Positions 21,745-33,885 of a stretch of 64,000 nucleotides of DNA are shown here, piece by piece. The first letter of the stretch is position 1; each line of letters starts with the position of its first letter. Source of the stretch: Alentia gelatinosa (Eukaryota > Annelida > Polychaeta > Phyllodocida > Polynoidae); the NCBI GenBank assembly GCA_950022655.1, contig OX465592.1:5167544-5231543 (forward strand), in the 5' to 3' direction. The notes under the pieces were generated by a model. The model searched no databases. It was not told the DNA's origin and saw nothing but the letters and a program-made list of their open reading frames with translations. The position numbers and the translations under genes are program-made.

Positions 21745-22862
21745 ATAGCATATTGTAAGGTGTATTTCTGACACCACTACCATGTATTGTAAGGTGTATT
21801 TCAGACACCACTACCATGTATTGTAAGGTGTATTTCAGACACCACTACCATGTATTGTAAGGTGTATTTCTGACACCACTACCATGTATTGTAAGGTGTA
21901 TTTCAGACACCACTACCATGTATTGTAAGGTGTATTTCAGACACCACTACCATGTATTGTAAGGTGTATTTCTGACACCACTACCATGTATTGTAAGGTG
22001 TATTTCTGACACCACTACCATGTATTGTAAGGTGTATTTCAGACACCACTACCATGTATTGTAAGGTGTATTTCAGACACCACTACCATGTTTTGTAAGG
22101 TGTATTTCAGACACCACTACCATGTATTGTAAGGTGTATTTCTGACACCACTACCATGTATTGTAAGGTGTATTTCTGACACCACTACCATGTATTGTAA
22201 GGTGTATTTCTGACACCACTACCATGTGTTGTAAGGTGTATTTCTGACACCACTACCATGTATTGTAAGGTGTATTTCAGACACCACTACCATGTATTGT
22301 AAGGTGTATTTCAGACACCACTACCATGTATTGTAAGGTGTATTTCAGACACCACTACCATGTATTGTAAGGTGTATTTCTGACACCACTACCATGTATT
22401 GTAAGGTGTATTTCTGACACCACTACCATGTATTGTAAGGTGTATTTCTGACACCACTACCATGTGTTGTAAGGTGTATTTCTGACACCACTACCATGTG
22501 TTGTAAGGTGTATTTCTGACACCCCTACCATGTATTGTAAGGTGTATTTCTGACACCACTACCATGTATTGTAAGGTGTATTTCTGACACCACTACCATG
22601 TATTGTAAGGTGTATTTCAGACACCACTACCATGTATTGTAAGGTGTATTTCAGACACCACTACCATGTATTGTAAGGTGTATTTCTGACACCACTACCA
22701 TGTATTGTAAGGTGTATTTCTGACACCACTACCATGTATTGTAAGGTGTATTTCTGACACCACTACCATGTATTGTAAGGTGTATTTCAGACACCAGTAC
22801 CGTGTATTGTAAGGTCTATTTCTGACACCACTACCATGTATTGTAAGGTGTATTTCTGACAC
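21745..22862 (+). repeat. 34 bp minisatellite, 33 copies
   Basis: The unit is ACCATGTATTGTAAGGTGTA then TTTCWGACACCACT. Almost all variation is one A/T position (CAG or CTG), with rare other changes. Runs of CAG units alternate with longer runs of CTG units, indicating block-wise amplification. Confidence 0.97.
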
Positions 22863-23300
22863 ATTCCACAAACCATATGATTAGAGTGTATACACGACTG
22901 TATAGTTCATTCAACAATGGGACCGAAGTAACTGTTATTTTACCGTCTCCTGGATAGATATAGATATCACCATGAAAACATTGATAGACAACTTTAAATA
23001 CAGTAGAAAAGAATCAACATTCTCAGCAATTGTAACATAGGCCTGTCCTACTGAGTCTGACAGGTCCAGTAAGGAGAGGGTTAAGTAAATCAAAAAGCTG
23101 CCGCACCCATCCACCGCCTCGCTAAGTGTGGTAGGGTGGTCATGTGATTCTGTATGAGAGTATTTTCTGTTTGTATGAAATAAACTTCATTTGACTCATT
23201 ATTTACTCTTGACTTCCTTCTAACCTATGTCCACAGTGTGTGCAGTGCCTTGATTCAGAGAATCTCCCTCGCCCACTCCTACAGAGCTTTGAGGTTTCAC
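22863..23300. other. No gene seen
   Basis: Unique-looking sequence between the 34 bp array and the second copy of the 0.35 kb repeat. No ORF of note. Confidence 0.45.
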
Positions 23301-23304
23301 GATA

Positions 23305-23640
23305 CACCTATAGACCCTATTGAGGTATCCCGTAATTCAGTCTGTTGACCAAGTTCCGGTTTCGCTGGTTACCGACGTAGTATAGTGATAGACCCCTTGC
23401 TGGTAACCCAGAATTAATTCAGTTTAACGGTTTTCAAACATCCTCAAATTGAAATTCTGATGTCAGAAATGGAAATTTCAGCTATTTCTACATGGGAATC
23501 CGAAATTATATTCAGTTTCTCTAATTATAAATCAGAAAACTGTGGTTCAATTTGTTGTAGTGTGCCAAGTCTATCGGGAGCGGAACTTTGCTTTACCCGG
23601 GGCGATAATCAGGAGTTTAGTAACCTCTGGAGGCTATATT
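23305..23640 (+). repeat. Interspersed repeat of about 0.35 kb, copy 2
   Basis: Collinear with 7178-7510. It begins AGACCCTATTGAGGTATCCC and ends GTAACCTCTGGAGG. It is more diverged in the middle. Confidence 0.8.
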
Positions 23641-23755
23641 AAAAGGGAAGGCAATGCTAGTGGATCAACATGAATTACACTGTGCTGTATACCTGTACTT
23701 CAACAGTCCTAGACAACACACATTGACTCCTGATGATGGCTGCAACATACTATAG

Positions 23756-23882
23756 AGGAAACCCATGAAAGTTTAGGGTCTGAGCTCGTATCCCATCGAG
23801 TTTGAATCACGCGTGAATTGCTATGTGATTCAAATGAGATGGGATCGAGCTCTGACCCTAAACTTGAATGGGTTTCTGAATT
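23756..23882. mobile_element. Foldback element with 45 bp arms
   Basis: GGGTCTGAGCTCGTATCCCA on the left pairs with TGGGATCGAGCTCTGACCC on the right. The flanking AAACCCAT / ATGGGTTT also pairs, with a loop of about 30 bp. It shares TTTATCTCAC and TTAAGTCTATGG strings with other repeats nearby. Confidence 0.78.
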
Positions 23883-24059
23883 TATCTCACCCTTAATATT
23901 GACTAATGGGCCAACATTTGTGATATTATCCCCCATTGGATATTTTTCCTAAATATCTAATGGGTGTTAGATACGAGTTTCCAATGTTAAGTCTATGGAG
24001 AACAAATATCTGGGGTGAGATCAAGTTAATTGAGGGGCCAGAAGGTCCTCCTGGAAACA

Positions 24060-24430
24060 CAGACAGAAAGGTGCCACATATCTCTCTCCAAACAGCGATA
24101 CCTGTCTATAAACTACGATATCTGTCTCTATACAGCGACAAGTCTTTAAATAGCGATACCTGTCTCCAAACAACGACATCTTGCTCTAAACAACGATATA
24201 TGTCTTTAGATAGTAACTACTGTCTCTAAAGATTTTAATGTATCTAAACAGCGATATCCATCTCTAAACAGCGATATATGTCTTTAAATGGCGATATCTG
24301 TCTTTGAACATCGATGTCTGTCTCTCAACAGCGATACCTGACTCTCAACAGCAATGCATGTCTCTAAACAGCGACATCTGTCTCTAAATAGCGATATATG
24401 TCTCTGAACAATAAAACGTGACTCTGAATA
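24060..24430 (+). repeat. 20 bp minisatellite
   Basis: Units of the form CTCTAAACAGCGATATCTGT repeat about 17 times with many substitutions. Confidence 0.88.
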
Positions 24431-24467
24431 GTTATATTTTTCTCTCGGAAGTCACTTTCATGTTTTT

Positions 24468-24706
24468 TATCCACCTAATACGGAGTCTCCATACGAAACC
24501 TAGAGAGCCTACAGACTAGAATATGGAAAGCCTAGGAGAGTACGGAATAAAATCAGTGCGTGAGAAGATTGGTGGCTATTTTGTCTTTCCTCTGATAACT
24601 TGTATTTGGAACATTACCATGCTTTTTATGTGCATGGCCAAATTTCCGCTCAGTCATTACTAGGTGGAGAATACGACCATGCAGGTCAGAATCTGGGTAA
24701 TATTGT
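24468..24706 (+). mobile_element. Composite repeat copy
   Basis: It starts ATCCACCTAATACGGAGTCT, continues through GTGCGTGAGAA and TTTCCTCTGATAACTTGTAT, and ends in the foldback block (ACATTACCATGC at left, GGGTAATATTG at right). Confidence 0.7.
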
Positions 24707-24795
24707 GTATTTCTCAGCGTAGAGGAGTTAATTTTCTCCACTCTCTGGAGTCTCTTTCTGCAGCCTTCTTTTCTGTCACGCATGCGTGGTCAGAG

Positions 24796-25417
24796 ACGTG
24801 CCACGTGACCGGACAGAGTCGTTCCACGTGACCGGACAGAGACGTTCCACGTGACTGGACAGAGTCGTTCCACGTGACCGGACAGAGACGTTCCACGTGA
24901 CCGGTCAGAGACGTTCCACGTGACCGGACAGAGAAGTTCCACGTGACCGGACAGAGTCGTTCCACGTGACCGGACAGAGAAGTTCCACGTGACCGGACAG
25001 AGTCGTTCCACGTGACCGGACAGAGACGTTCCACGTGACCGGTCAGAGACGTTCCACGTGACCGGACAGAGACGTTCCACGTGACCGGACAGAGACGTTC
25101 CACGTGACCGCTCAGAGACCTTCCACGTGACCGGACAGAGACGTTCCACGTGACCGGACAGAGACCTTCCACGTGACCGGACAGAGACGTTCCACGTGAC
25201 CGGACAGAGACCTTCCACGTGACCGGACAGAGACCTTCCACGTGACCGGACAGAGACCTTCCACGTGACCAGTCAGAGACGTTCCACGTGACCGGACAGA
25301 GACGTTCCACGTGACCGGACAGAGACGTTCCACGTGACCGGACAGAGACGTTCCACGTGACCAGTCAGAGACGTTCCACGTGACCGGACAGAGACGTTCC
25401 ACGTGACCGGACAGAGA
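24796..25417 (+). repeat. 23 bp minisatellite with CACGTG in each unit, about 27 copies
   Basis: The unit is GTTCCACGTGACCGGACAGA then GAC, with variants at a few positions. Every unit carries the E-box CACGTG, most as CCACGTGACC. All three minus-strand frames stay open across it (23 codons per three units), so the 198-codon and other ORFs are repeat artefacts. Confidence 0.96.
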
Positions 25418-25860
25418 TGATATCTTTCTTTGGAATAGTTTCAAATGAGATTTTCATGTTGTTATTATTTTTCAAGTACTTTCCTCTACCTTCTTGTACC
25501 CATTGACGGTTCAGCAGGATATGCTGAACAGTTATGGGTACATTGCACACTTGGCATAATGGGTGATTTTTCCCCTTTCAGGAGGTATTTGTGTGTAAGT
25601 CATGTATGCAGGTGTATAACTATTTATAAAGATTATGTATGTATACATGCATGTACATGTATATGTCTGTGTGTGCATGTATGTATGTCTTTCTATGTAA
25701 TTATATATGTATGTATGCGGGTGTACGAATATCTGTGTATTCACCCTTATTTATTTTTTGCGGATATTCTGGTGCGCTCCCTCTTTCCTCAGCGGTCCCC
25801 AGGTATCACTTTGTTGTAGACCGAGTTGGTTTTTATTTGTAAAGCATTGAACTACGGAGG
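25418..25860. other. No gene seen; (TGTA)n-like low complexity at 25600-25735
   Basis: The 124-codon plus ORF (25445-25819) is dominated by Cys/Val/Met from TGTATG repeats and has no domain. Confidence 0.5.
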
Positions 25861-26204
25861 TAAACGTTTGTCGCAGCCTCCTCACAAAAACAGGTCGGAG
25901 CGCGTGTAGACATAAACAGCCGCACGCATGCGCAAACTGCAGATTAACCCTGGTGACAGATTTCCGTATTTTTAATCCTCGGCGTTCAGTTTCCTCCGTC
26001 TCGTGAGCGATAATTCAGAACAAGACTCAGACGGACGCTGGTCCATGGCTGTAGCTGGTGCCTTTGTGCGGCCTTCACAATATGACTCGCTGGTTATTCT
26101 TTTTATGGCGTATTTTTGTCAACGTGAAAAACTATGCACGAAGTATGTCAGACTGAGAGGGGGGTCCTCAAACCTACACCTTCACCTTCCCCTCCTATGA
26201 GAAT

Positions 26205-26351
26205 AACATGCATACATACAAAGAAAAACATACACACACAGACATACATATATATACCGGTATATAGATCTATACATACATTTATATGAATATAGATATA
26301 CATATTATATATATATATATATTTGATATATATGATATATCATATATTGCT

Positions 26352-26433
<82 letters not shown>

Positions 26434-26528
26434 TAAATATGAGATATATAATATATATATATGCGTACATACATGCGTACATACATACATACATACATAC
26501 ATACATACATACATACATGTACATATAG
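26205..26528 (+). repeat. (AT)n, (ACAC)n and (ACAT)n microsatellites
   Basis: (ACACACAC) at about 26353-26366, (AT)n at 26367-26430, and (CATA)n at 26469-26520. Confidence 0.95.
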
Positions 26529-26934
26529 GGACTTGTCTGTCAAAGTGATGTAAGATTTATGTCACAAAAGTGGAAGCACTGGCACACATCCCCTTTCAGT
26601 CAGTGCCCTGTTTCATATCAATATAAACTGGTTTTTACTGGTTTTCACCATTGCTATCTCATACATGTATTTTCTATTTTTTTGCTATGTGAAATTGAGT
26701 CTGAAATTAGAATTTTGAACTGAATTGAATAGACACATGTATGTATACACACATCGCTAAAACTACTCGTTTGGCAAAGAAAGACTCTGAAACAAAGACG
26801 CAGGAAAATTGTAGGATAGGATGTTAGATCATATATATATAACATACGTTTCTGTATGAAGGAAGTATTCTGTGAATTCTGACAGATTATTTGCTTTTTA
26901 TCAACATGCATTATAGTCTGGTGGTTCACCATTC

Positions 26935-27515
26935 AGACCAGGCGATGACCAGACAAAAACCAGGCCATAACCAGGCCACAACAAGGCAGAGACCAGGCCA
27001 CGACATGATCACAACCAGGCCAAAACCAGGCCAAAACCAGACCATGACCAGGCCACAGCAAGGCAGAGACCAGACCACGACATGATTACAACCAGGCCGG
27101 GACCAGGCAGGGACCAGGCAGCACCCGGCCACAACTAGGCAACAACCAGATCATGACCAGGCCAAACCAGGCAACAACCAGGCCATGATCACGCCACGAC
27201 AACACAGGATCCAGGCTACAACCAGGCCACGACCACACCATGACCAGGCCATGACCAGATCACGACCAGGCTGCAACCAGCCAGTGAAAAGGCCATGACC
27301 ATCTCACAATCAGGCGACAACCAGCCCACAACCAGGCCATGATCAGGCCTTGACCAGGCAGGGACTAGTCCAGGCTACGACCATGTCACACCAAGCCCAC
27401 AACCACCCCACAACCAGCCCACAACCAGCCCACAACCAGCCCACAACCAGCCCACAACCAGCCCACAACCAGGCCATGACAATGTCACAACCAGGCCATG
27501 ACCAAGCTAAGACTA
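26935..27515 (+). repeat. Minisatellite of about 10 bp units (ACCAGGCCAN)
   Basis: Degenerate 10-mers such as ACCAGGCCAC and ACCAGCCCACA fill about 580 bp. The most regular run is CCCACAACCAG at about 27404-27470. Confidence 0.93.
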
Positions 27516-28190
27516 GGCGTGGTGAACGTTTCTAGGAGCTCGTTGTCGCTGACGTCTGGCTGCGGCAGACTCGGGATGCGGGTTTGTAATTAAACTAAAC
27601 GACGGTGGAAGGCAACTTTGAGGGGGTGGAGTAAACTAGACGAGGATGGAGGGGGTTTCAGGGAACAGGGGTGACCTCTGTGCCCAGCACAACCACAGGA
27701 AATGAACACCACTCGGCCAATCACTGCACTCCAACAATACACTAACTGTTCACTTCACATCCTCGGTGGTTCCCTTTATTGAGCGCGGACCACACGCTCA
27801 GATACGTTGCCTACGTTAAATCGAGGTTATTCAGACTTTCAGAGCACCGCAAAAACTACTCTTTCACTATCTGCATGCAAACTTGCAAGTTGACCGGGTG
27901 GATTACAGAAAATGATCAATGGACTGAATATAACCTAAACTTTCTAAATGTTTTTTTTAATTCCACGCTCATTCATCAATAGTAAACATATCATTTGCTC
28001 CTAATTTCTCAACTATATTTCTAGAAATCCACTCAACAGAGTATGCTTAGTTGTAGCTGCCCCATGCTACAGTGTTGAGGCTTTCATTTTGTCTTAGGAG
28101 GAAGAAAGGACGGAGACAGGAGGGAGGGGGCATTTTCCTTCCTAGAAGAACAACTTGACTCTTCTGAGAATATTCAGGGACCGTATTTTA
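27516..28190. other. No confident gene
   Basis: Contains a 67-codon plus ORF at 27779-27982 of no known type. I see nothing else. Confidence 0.4.
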
Positions 28191-28193
28191 GAC

Positions 28194-28352
28194 GCAATAA
28201 TCGTTAATAGCGATCGTTTTGAGGCCCTAGTCTAATTATCATACATTTGACGATAATTAGCGAAACCTTGGACCAATGGTCATTGTATTTATCTTGAAAA
28301 TCGTCTTGAATCTTTAATGATCTTTAATAACCGCTATTCATGATTATTACCT
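28194..28352. mobile_element. Small foldback element
   Basis: GCAATAATCGTTAATAGCG at left pairs with CGCTATTCATGATTATT at right, about 115 bp apart. Confidence 0.5.
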
Positions 28353-29025
28353 ACCTCATATAAAACGTGTAAATTTCGGTAATATACGCTTGGAGATGGT
28401 CCGGCACATAGAGACAGAGTGAATAAGATCTATGTTTGGAGACTGAGGGCCCACGAGAGTGAGATTCTTGTGCAGTACTTAAATGAAATCTGCTACTCTT
28501 TTTTGTGTTTGTCTAAACAGATATACTTCTATCCTTAGGATTCGTTTCTAGCCGAACTGAAAACATAATTCAGAATTGTAGTTTTCTGATCTACTTTCTC
28601 GTGAGATCACATTTCGCTGGTCGTCGGTAAAATCTGTGTCACATGAAATGAGGGTTGGGAAATATATGATAGTTCCAGGTATCAATAGTAGGGGGCGCCA
28701 CTAAGCTTTCCCCGCGTATTAGGGGCATTGGGGGGGGGGGGGCAAATACGACGACGAAGTCGCTAGTCGCGTCTAAAAACGGGTACCATTAAACTCAAGT
28801 TAGAGTTGGCAACTGAGTAATGCTCTCTTTGCCACTGCTCTCACCCGAACTGTAGCATTCATCTGGAAACTCGACCCGTAAAAACTCTACCAGTAACAAA
28901 CCCGACCCGTTTTTAAATCTTTTCAACTCAAATGTAGATAAATACTATATTTAGTAGTAAGTATGTTATCTTGGCTTCAAATTTGATCCTCTCTGGGGAA
29001 GAAAACAAACAGAAAACCCTTCCCC

Positions 29026-29090
29026 TATTAAAGCCTATCCCTAACCCTAACTCTCACCCTATCCCTAATGTTAACCCTACACCTACACAT
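29026..29090 (+). repeat. Short telomere-like CCCTAA cluster
   Basis: Degenerate repeats such as ATCCCTAACCCTAACTC and CCCTATCCCTAATG over about 60 bp. Confidence 0.5.
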
Positions 29091-29189
29091 AACTGGACTT
29101 ATTTTCAATATCCATTGGTTTACTAGTCTAAAAGCTAACTATTTAGACCTTTACTTTTATATGAAAATGTTTTATTCATAAGTATCTGA

Positions 29190-29305
29190 TTCCGCCGATC
29201 CCTCTGGCGGATGACCGGGGAAACAGCGTAACGCCTACGCTGGTTCCCGGGGAATCCGCTAGATGGCTACCAGCGTGTATCTCCGCCGAGCCCCCTAGCG
29301 TAAGA
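29190..29305. mobile_element. Palindromic CTAGCGGAT element
   Basis: GGCGGATGACCGGGGAAACA on the left and TGGTTCCCGGGGAATCCGC on the right pair around GCGTAACGCCTACGC. A second CCGCCGAGCCCCCTAGCG block follows at about 29282. Confidence 0.7.
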
Positions 29306-29454
29306 AGCCAGCGGCGAACACAGGCGGAACCACAGAGTAAAAATAGAAACTAACTAAAGCACGTACGTTTGTGCGTTAGCATACATGTACGATAATCTTT
29401 TATGCAACGGCCCCCAGGCTGAACAGCCTAGAGGCTGGTAAGACTCAGAGTGTT

Positions 29455-29488
29455 GGGGGGGGGGGGGGGGGGGGGGGGGGAGGGGGGA
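29455..29488 (+). repeat. Poly-G tract of about 24 G
   Basis: An uninterrupted G run followed by AGGGGGG. It is one of many long G or C runs in the window. Confidence 0.9.
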
Positions 29489-29499
29489 GTTCAGTATTT

Positions 29500-31240
29500 T
29501 CAAACCAGGGTAACAATTATGGGTAATTTCTGTAGAGGATAACTTCTTCAAACATCTACATTAATGATAAATTATCTACAGTCAACATTCTAGAAGGAAT
29601 AGTTTCCAGTGCAAACGCACACAAAATACACAGTCTATTACAGACACGTACAGAAACATTTCCAGTAGACTAAAGTAGTGGTCATAATTACCAGTGGAAT
29701 CACAGATGAAAAGAGGCAATATAAAACCAAGATCAGAAACATCTCAGAACCACATGTCATGCTAATACTGGTTTCAGGCAAACCAATCCATGGTTATAAG
29801 AAAGAATGGAAAATGAGAGATAGGCCAAGATATCAATGACCAGAGACATTCCAGAGGTCACCATTTAAAAACATTTTGAAAGTTGCTAAAATCATGTTTA
29901 AATACAGTTTTGTTAGAAAACAAGAAACCATTGTGAGCAAAGGGGCTGGAAAAAAGATTTTGTGTGTACCTTACAAAAAATTTACAAGTCCGTGATAACG
30001 GTGATGGCCTATGGCACGGACTTGGATGATAAGGCCGTGCCATGGATTTTGGTTAAGGCAGCCAAGTGCCCAGGCCTGTGGAGATCCCAAATTTTCAGCT
30101 TTTTCACGGTCGTATACCTCTGGATAGAAAACGTGGGCGAGCGCCCTGTCTGTTCAACGATTTCATCGTCTCGGCTATGCTCGAGTGCGTTTCGCGGGTG
30201 GACCGCTATTTTCCGTCAATTCCGCTAGGGGCGATAGTTCCCGTTCTGGTCACCAGGAGTATATGGTTCGATTTAGGGTCAGTTGGCATGTAGAACAGGC
30301 AAGGTTCTATTAGTAATGGGCACATTTACAGCCATAATCAGCACACTTAGAACCATAATTTTTGCTGTCCCATTCAGGTATGTATCTGAAATCGTTGATG
30401 AAATTGTTTAACTTTATTAAGGGCTGGTGAGGTGGAAATAATTTCAAAATCATGATTTCCCATGTGGAACCCTTGAAAATGAGGGAAATCGAAGTCCTGA
30501 CCCTGCCCAAAGTGACCCAAAATCTACCAATTGTTTGGAACCCCCCAGCACACCTAGGCCCATAATTTTTGTTGTTCTATGTAGAAACTATGTTGGAATC
30601 GTTGATGAAATAGTTTATTAAGGCCATGGCTATTTTAAGTGAACTTTTCGCAGAATTTTGCAAATATTGCTGAAACATTTTTGGTTTTCATCTTTTTTAT
30701 CCCCTACCCCATCCCAAAATAGGTTCTCCTTGGATGACCCTTGTGTGGAATAATCTGCAAATCAAACAATAATTAATGTAGACAGCTTTATCTAAAAAGA
30801 GAATGCGTGTCAAGACACACACAACCTAATCAGAAAATAAAATAGGCCATGAAATAAATACATAGAGTTATAAATAAAGATGTTTTTAAAAAGAAAAAAG
30901 GTAAGAAGTCATGGTTTAAAGGCGTGAGGTTGAACGTGGCTTATCGAAGATTTTTAGAAACTAATTTGTTGACCTCTGATATCAGAATATGAAACCTCGA
31001 TCCTAAAATGCACTTAACCAAAGCTGAATTCAATCGTATCATCACCTGAAGAAGTGCATTTAACATGCACGACACGTGGTGAACATTGCTGATACCACCA
31101 TGTACAATTATTGTCCACTTGGCTAATAACAACACCATTTAAAAAGAATTAGTGTGTCTGTTTTATTTTGTGAGTTTACCTCCTTTACAATTTAATAAAA
31201 TATTTTTTATCAAATTATCTGTCTTTGGTTTGGTGTGATC
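29500..31240. other. No confident gene
   Basis: AT-rich sequence. ORFs at 29962-30293 overlap in two frames and lack domains. A minus ORF at 30941-31138 is also unsupported. Confidence 0.4.
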
Positions 31241-31298
31241 TGGTTCTCAGTTTACCGAATTACTCCGAAATGCGGAAAGACCTTCATAATTGCTCATA

Positions 31299-31770
31299 AG
31301 GTAACACCTTCAATATGCCTCGGGCTCATAATGTGAATACCCCTTCAGAAGTGCATGCCTTGATGTGACAAGAGTGATTCAAAGAAATTATTTCTCTGAT
31401 ACACAATTTCACCAAGTATGGATTTAAGAAAGCCCATTATTTTACAAAACTTTATTGCTTGAATGATCCTCTGAAACATGCACACAACTATGAATGTGAA
31501 TACAGTTCATGCTTCTGATCCTAATGCTCTTCGACTAACCAAGAACATACCTCAATTTTGCCCAAACGTCCTACACTGACGTGGACAACATGGTCCTTCA
31601 GAACTAAGGCTATGAAGCTGGTGTCCCCAAGAATGTTTGTTTTTTACATTTTAAACCACACCAGAGCTGACCAAGTCTGGACTATGCGGCCCTGAACTGT
31701 TCAGAGTGTGGTTATGGTCACAATAAATACGGGTTAAGATGTATGCCTCACATTAATAAATACCTTAGAT
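31299..31770 (+). repeat. Dispersed duplication, copy A
   Basis: It matches 33290-33885 in order and orientation. Shared strings include CCTACACTGACGTGGACAAC, ATGGTCCTTCAGAACTAAGG and AATGTTTGTTTTTTACATTT. Identity looks near 80 percent with several indels. Confidence 0.85.
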
Positions 31771-31799
31771 TTTGTTTTTCCTTTGACCTATATTTGGAA

Positions 31800-31920
31800 T
31801 GATGGATAATACATTACCATGATTTTCATCTGCTTGGTTGTATTCTCCTTGTAGTCAACACTATGCAATATCTTCAAATTCGCTGAGATCTTACCCCACA
31901 TCAACTATGCCAAGAACACA
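31800..31920 (+). mobile_element. Composite repeat, foldback part only
   Basis: ACATTACCATGATTTTCATC, preceded by TTTTTCCTTTGACCTATATT, matches the composite family. The right arm is degraded. Confidence 0.55.
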
Positions 31921-32337
31921 ACTATCCTTGAGATAACTATTCTTGAGATACATCAGAATTGATGTCTACTCTTTGGTGGAAGGTAGGCTGTTAAACACTA
32001 TACAAGTCTGCTGGTCCAGGAAACCACTTATGGAAAAGGATAAAACAAAACATAAAACAAAATGTATGATGTTGTAAAGAAACGATTTTATTAAGTATAA
32101 AACAGCTATGTACAAGGCCATGCTTCATAAAATGGCAAGTTCAGCATGTAATTTCGTTCATATCTTCTGGGTTTTTTGTTCGTGGCTTGACCAATAAAAC
32201 TTTCATGGCGAGCTCCAATAAAAACAATAAATAAATTAGAGTAGACTTAAATACCTCAATACAACCTGAAGACTCCGCGAGTTGCCGGAGTTCTGATAAA
32301 AGTTTGACCTGCTGAGAAGCTGCAGCCACCCTGAGGT

Positions 32338-32361
32338 GTCACGTGACCTATAGGCTATAAA
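32338..32361 (+). promoter_or_regulatory. Possible core promoter: GTCACGTGAC and TATAAATA
   Basis: A perfect palindromic E-box (GTCACGTGAC, 32338-32347) lies six bases before a canonical TATAAATA (32354-32361) on the plus strand. No downstream ORF of note follows, so the transcript, if any, is non-coding or begins with a short exon. On the minus strand a 62-codon ORF with no ATG start lies at 32141-32329. An AATAAA signal lies downstream of it at about 32090. Confidence 0.25.
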
Positions 32362-33289
32362 TAGAACCGTCAGCCTGAACCAAATCAACCAGTTTTGATA
32401 TGAAATAAATCCTGGCTCCCTGAATAAAAGGTCGACTATAAAAAAAGATCCTTACAACCTTAAAGAAAAGAAATGTGAATTTCGTAGCGATTGCTTGGTA
32501 AATATAATAGAGAAGGACTTTGGTTTGTGTGCCGGCCGGAGCTCAACAGGCCCGTTGAGATGCCGGTGTCTTCGCACTATGCGCTAGGAATGAGACTGCT
32601 CTATTAAAGATAACAGAACTAAAGTAAATAGACTACAAACAAACCATATACAAATAAAAAGAAGCCCACTATATGTATGGCCATTCATCTGTAGCACCAA
32701 ATCATTCATCTCTGGTAGAAATTGCTCGCCTTTCCCGAGCAGCATTGTCTCCAAGCGAGCGGAGTCTCCTCCGAGCGAGCGGAGTATTCCCAGAGCGAAT
32801 GAAGACTTCTCCGAGCGAGTAAAGACTTCTCCGAGCGACAGGAGTCGCCTCCAAGCGAGCTTCGTGATGTCCGGCTTCTCCAGGGTGCTCTCTCACTCTC
32901 GTCGCAAAGGAACATTGAGATTGTCACAAGTTCAGATATGCCAAGTTTGTCGAGGCAAAAGAAATAAATTCAAGGCAATCGTGCAATAACTCACTACATG
33001 GCAGGCATGGGAACTGAAAATATATCCTGAAAATGGTTTTCCTGGGGTTTTGTATTTCTCACTATTCTAATTGAATTTCTGGCCTCAGCTGAGAGCTGAT
33101 ATGGCCTAAATATTATGTTAACATATTTTCTCCTCGGATTGACATAGACCTAAAGTTCATCCTCGGGACATAAATTATCCTGAAATCCAGAGAAATCCCA
33201 TGCCTGGTTTGTTATTTATACATTAACATAGTGTTAGTGGATAAAGACCATCAAAATTGGACTGGTTTCATTGGTAACAGCTTCATTTT

Positions 33290-33885
33290 GCTAAGGGCTC
33301 AAAATGTGAAAACCCTTTCAGAAGTTTAAGATGCTAGGACTTACTAGATAAGAGTTCCCAGAACCAGATATTGATTGCAAAATGAAAACTCTTTTGTTCA
33401 GATGGTTTTAAACTAACAAGCAATGCCTTGACGTGACAGAGTATTTATAAAATTATTTCTCTATTACACAATTTCACCAGATATGGATCTTTTAAAAAAA
33501 CATTATTTTACAAAACATTATTGCTGGAATGAACCTCTGAAGCATGCTCACATCTTAAAACATGAATAAAGTTCATGCTTCATAACTGATCCTAATGCTG
33601 ACATATCCAACTAGACTTTTCCAAGTCCTCGACTAACTGCACTCTATCAAGAGCATACCTCATTTTTGCCCGACCGTCCTACACTGACGTGGACAACATG
33701 GTCCTTCAGAACTAAGGCTATGAAGCTGGTGTCCCCAGGTTGTGGCCACAGGAATGTTTGTTTTTTACATTTTAAATCACACCAGATCTGACCAAGTCTG
33801 GTCCATGTGGCCCCGTACTGCCCGGAGCATGGTGGGGTCACAATAAATACAGGTTAAAATGTACGCCACATGTCAATAAATACCT
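33290..33885 (+). repeat. Dispersed duplication, copy B
   Basis: The counterpart of 31299-31770, with about 100 bp of extra sequence. It lies just beyond the 3' end of the homeobox gene and may overlap its 3' UTR. Confidence 0.85.

Noticed and set aside
21745..22862. Possible CRISPR array from regular 34 bp repeats
   Set aside because: There are no unique spacers between units; it is a head-to-tail satellite in an animal genome.
24714..25444. 198-, 142- and 110-codon ORFs with a GHVERLCPVTW repeat
   Set aside because: The 23 bp satellite is open in all three minus frames, so no frame is favoured. No start context or splice support.
29026..29090. True telomere or chromosome end
   Set aside because: Only a few degenerate CCCTAA units, with ordinary sequence on both sides.
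31141..32329. Minus-strand terminal exon at 32141-32329 with AATAAA downstream
   Set aside because: It has no ATG, no recognisable domain and no partner exon. I mention it only with the promoter-like site.
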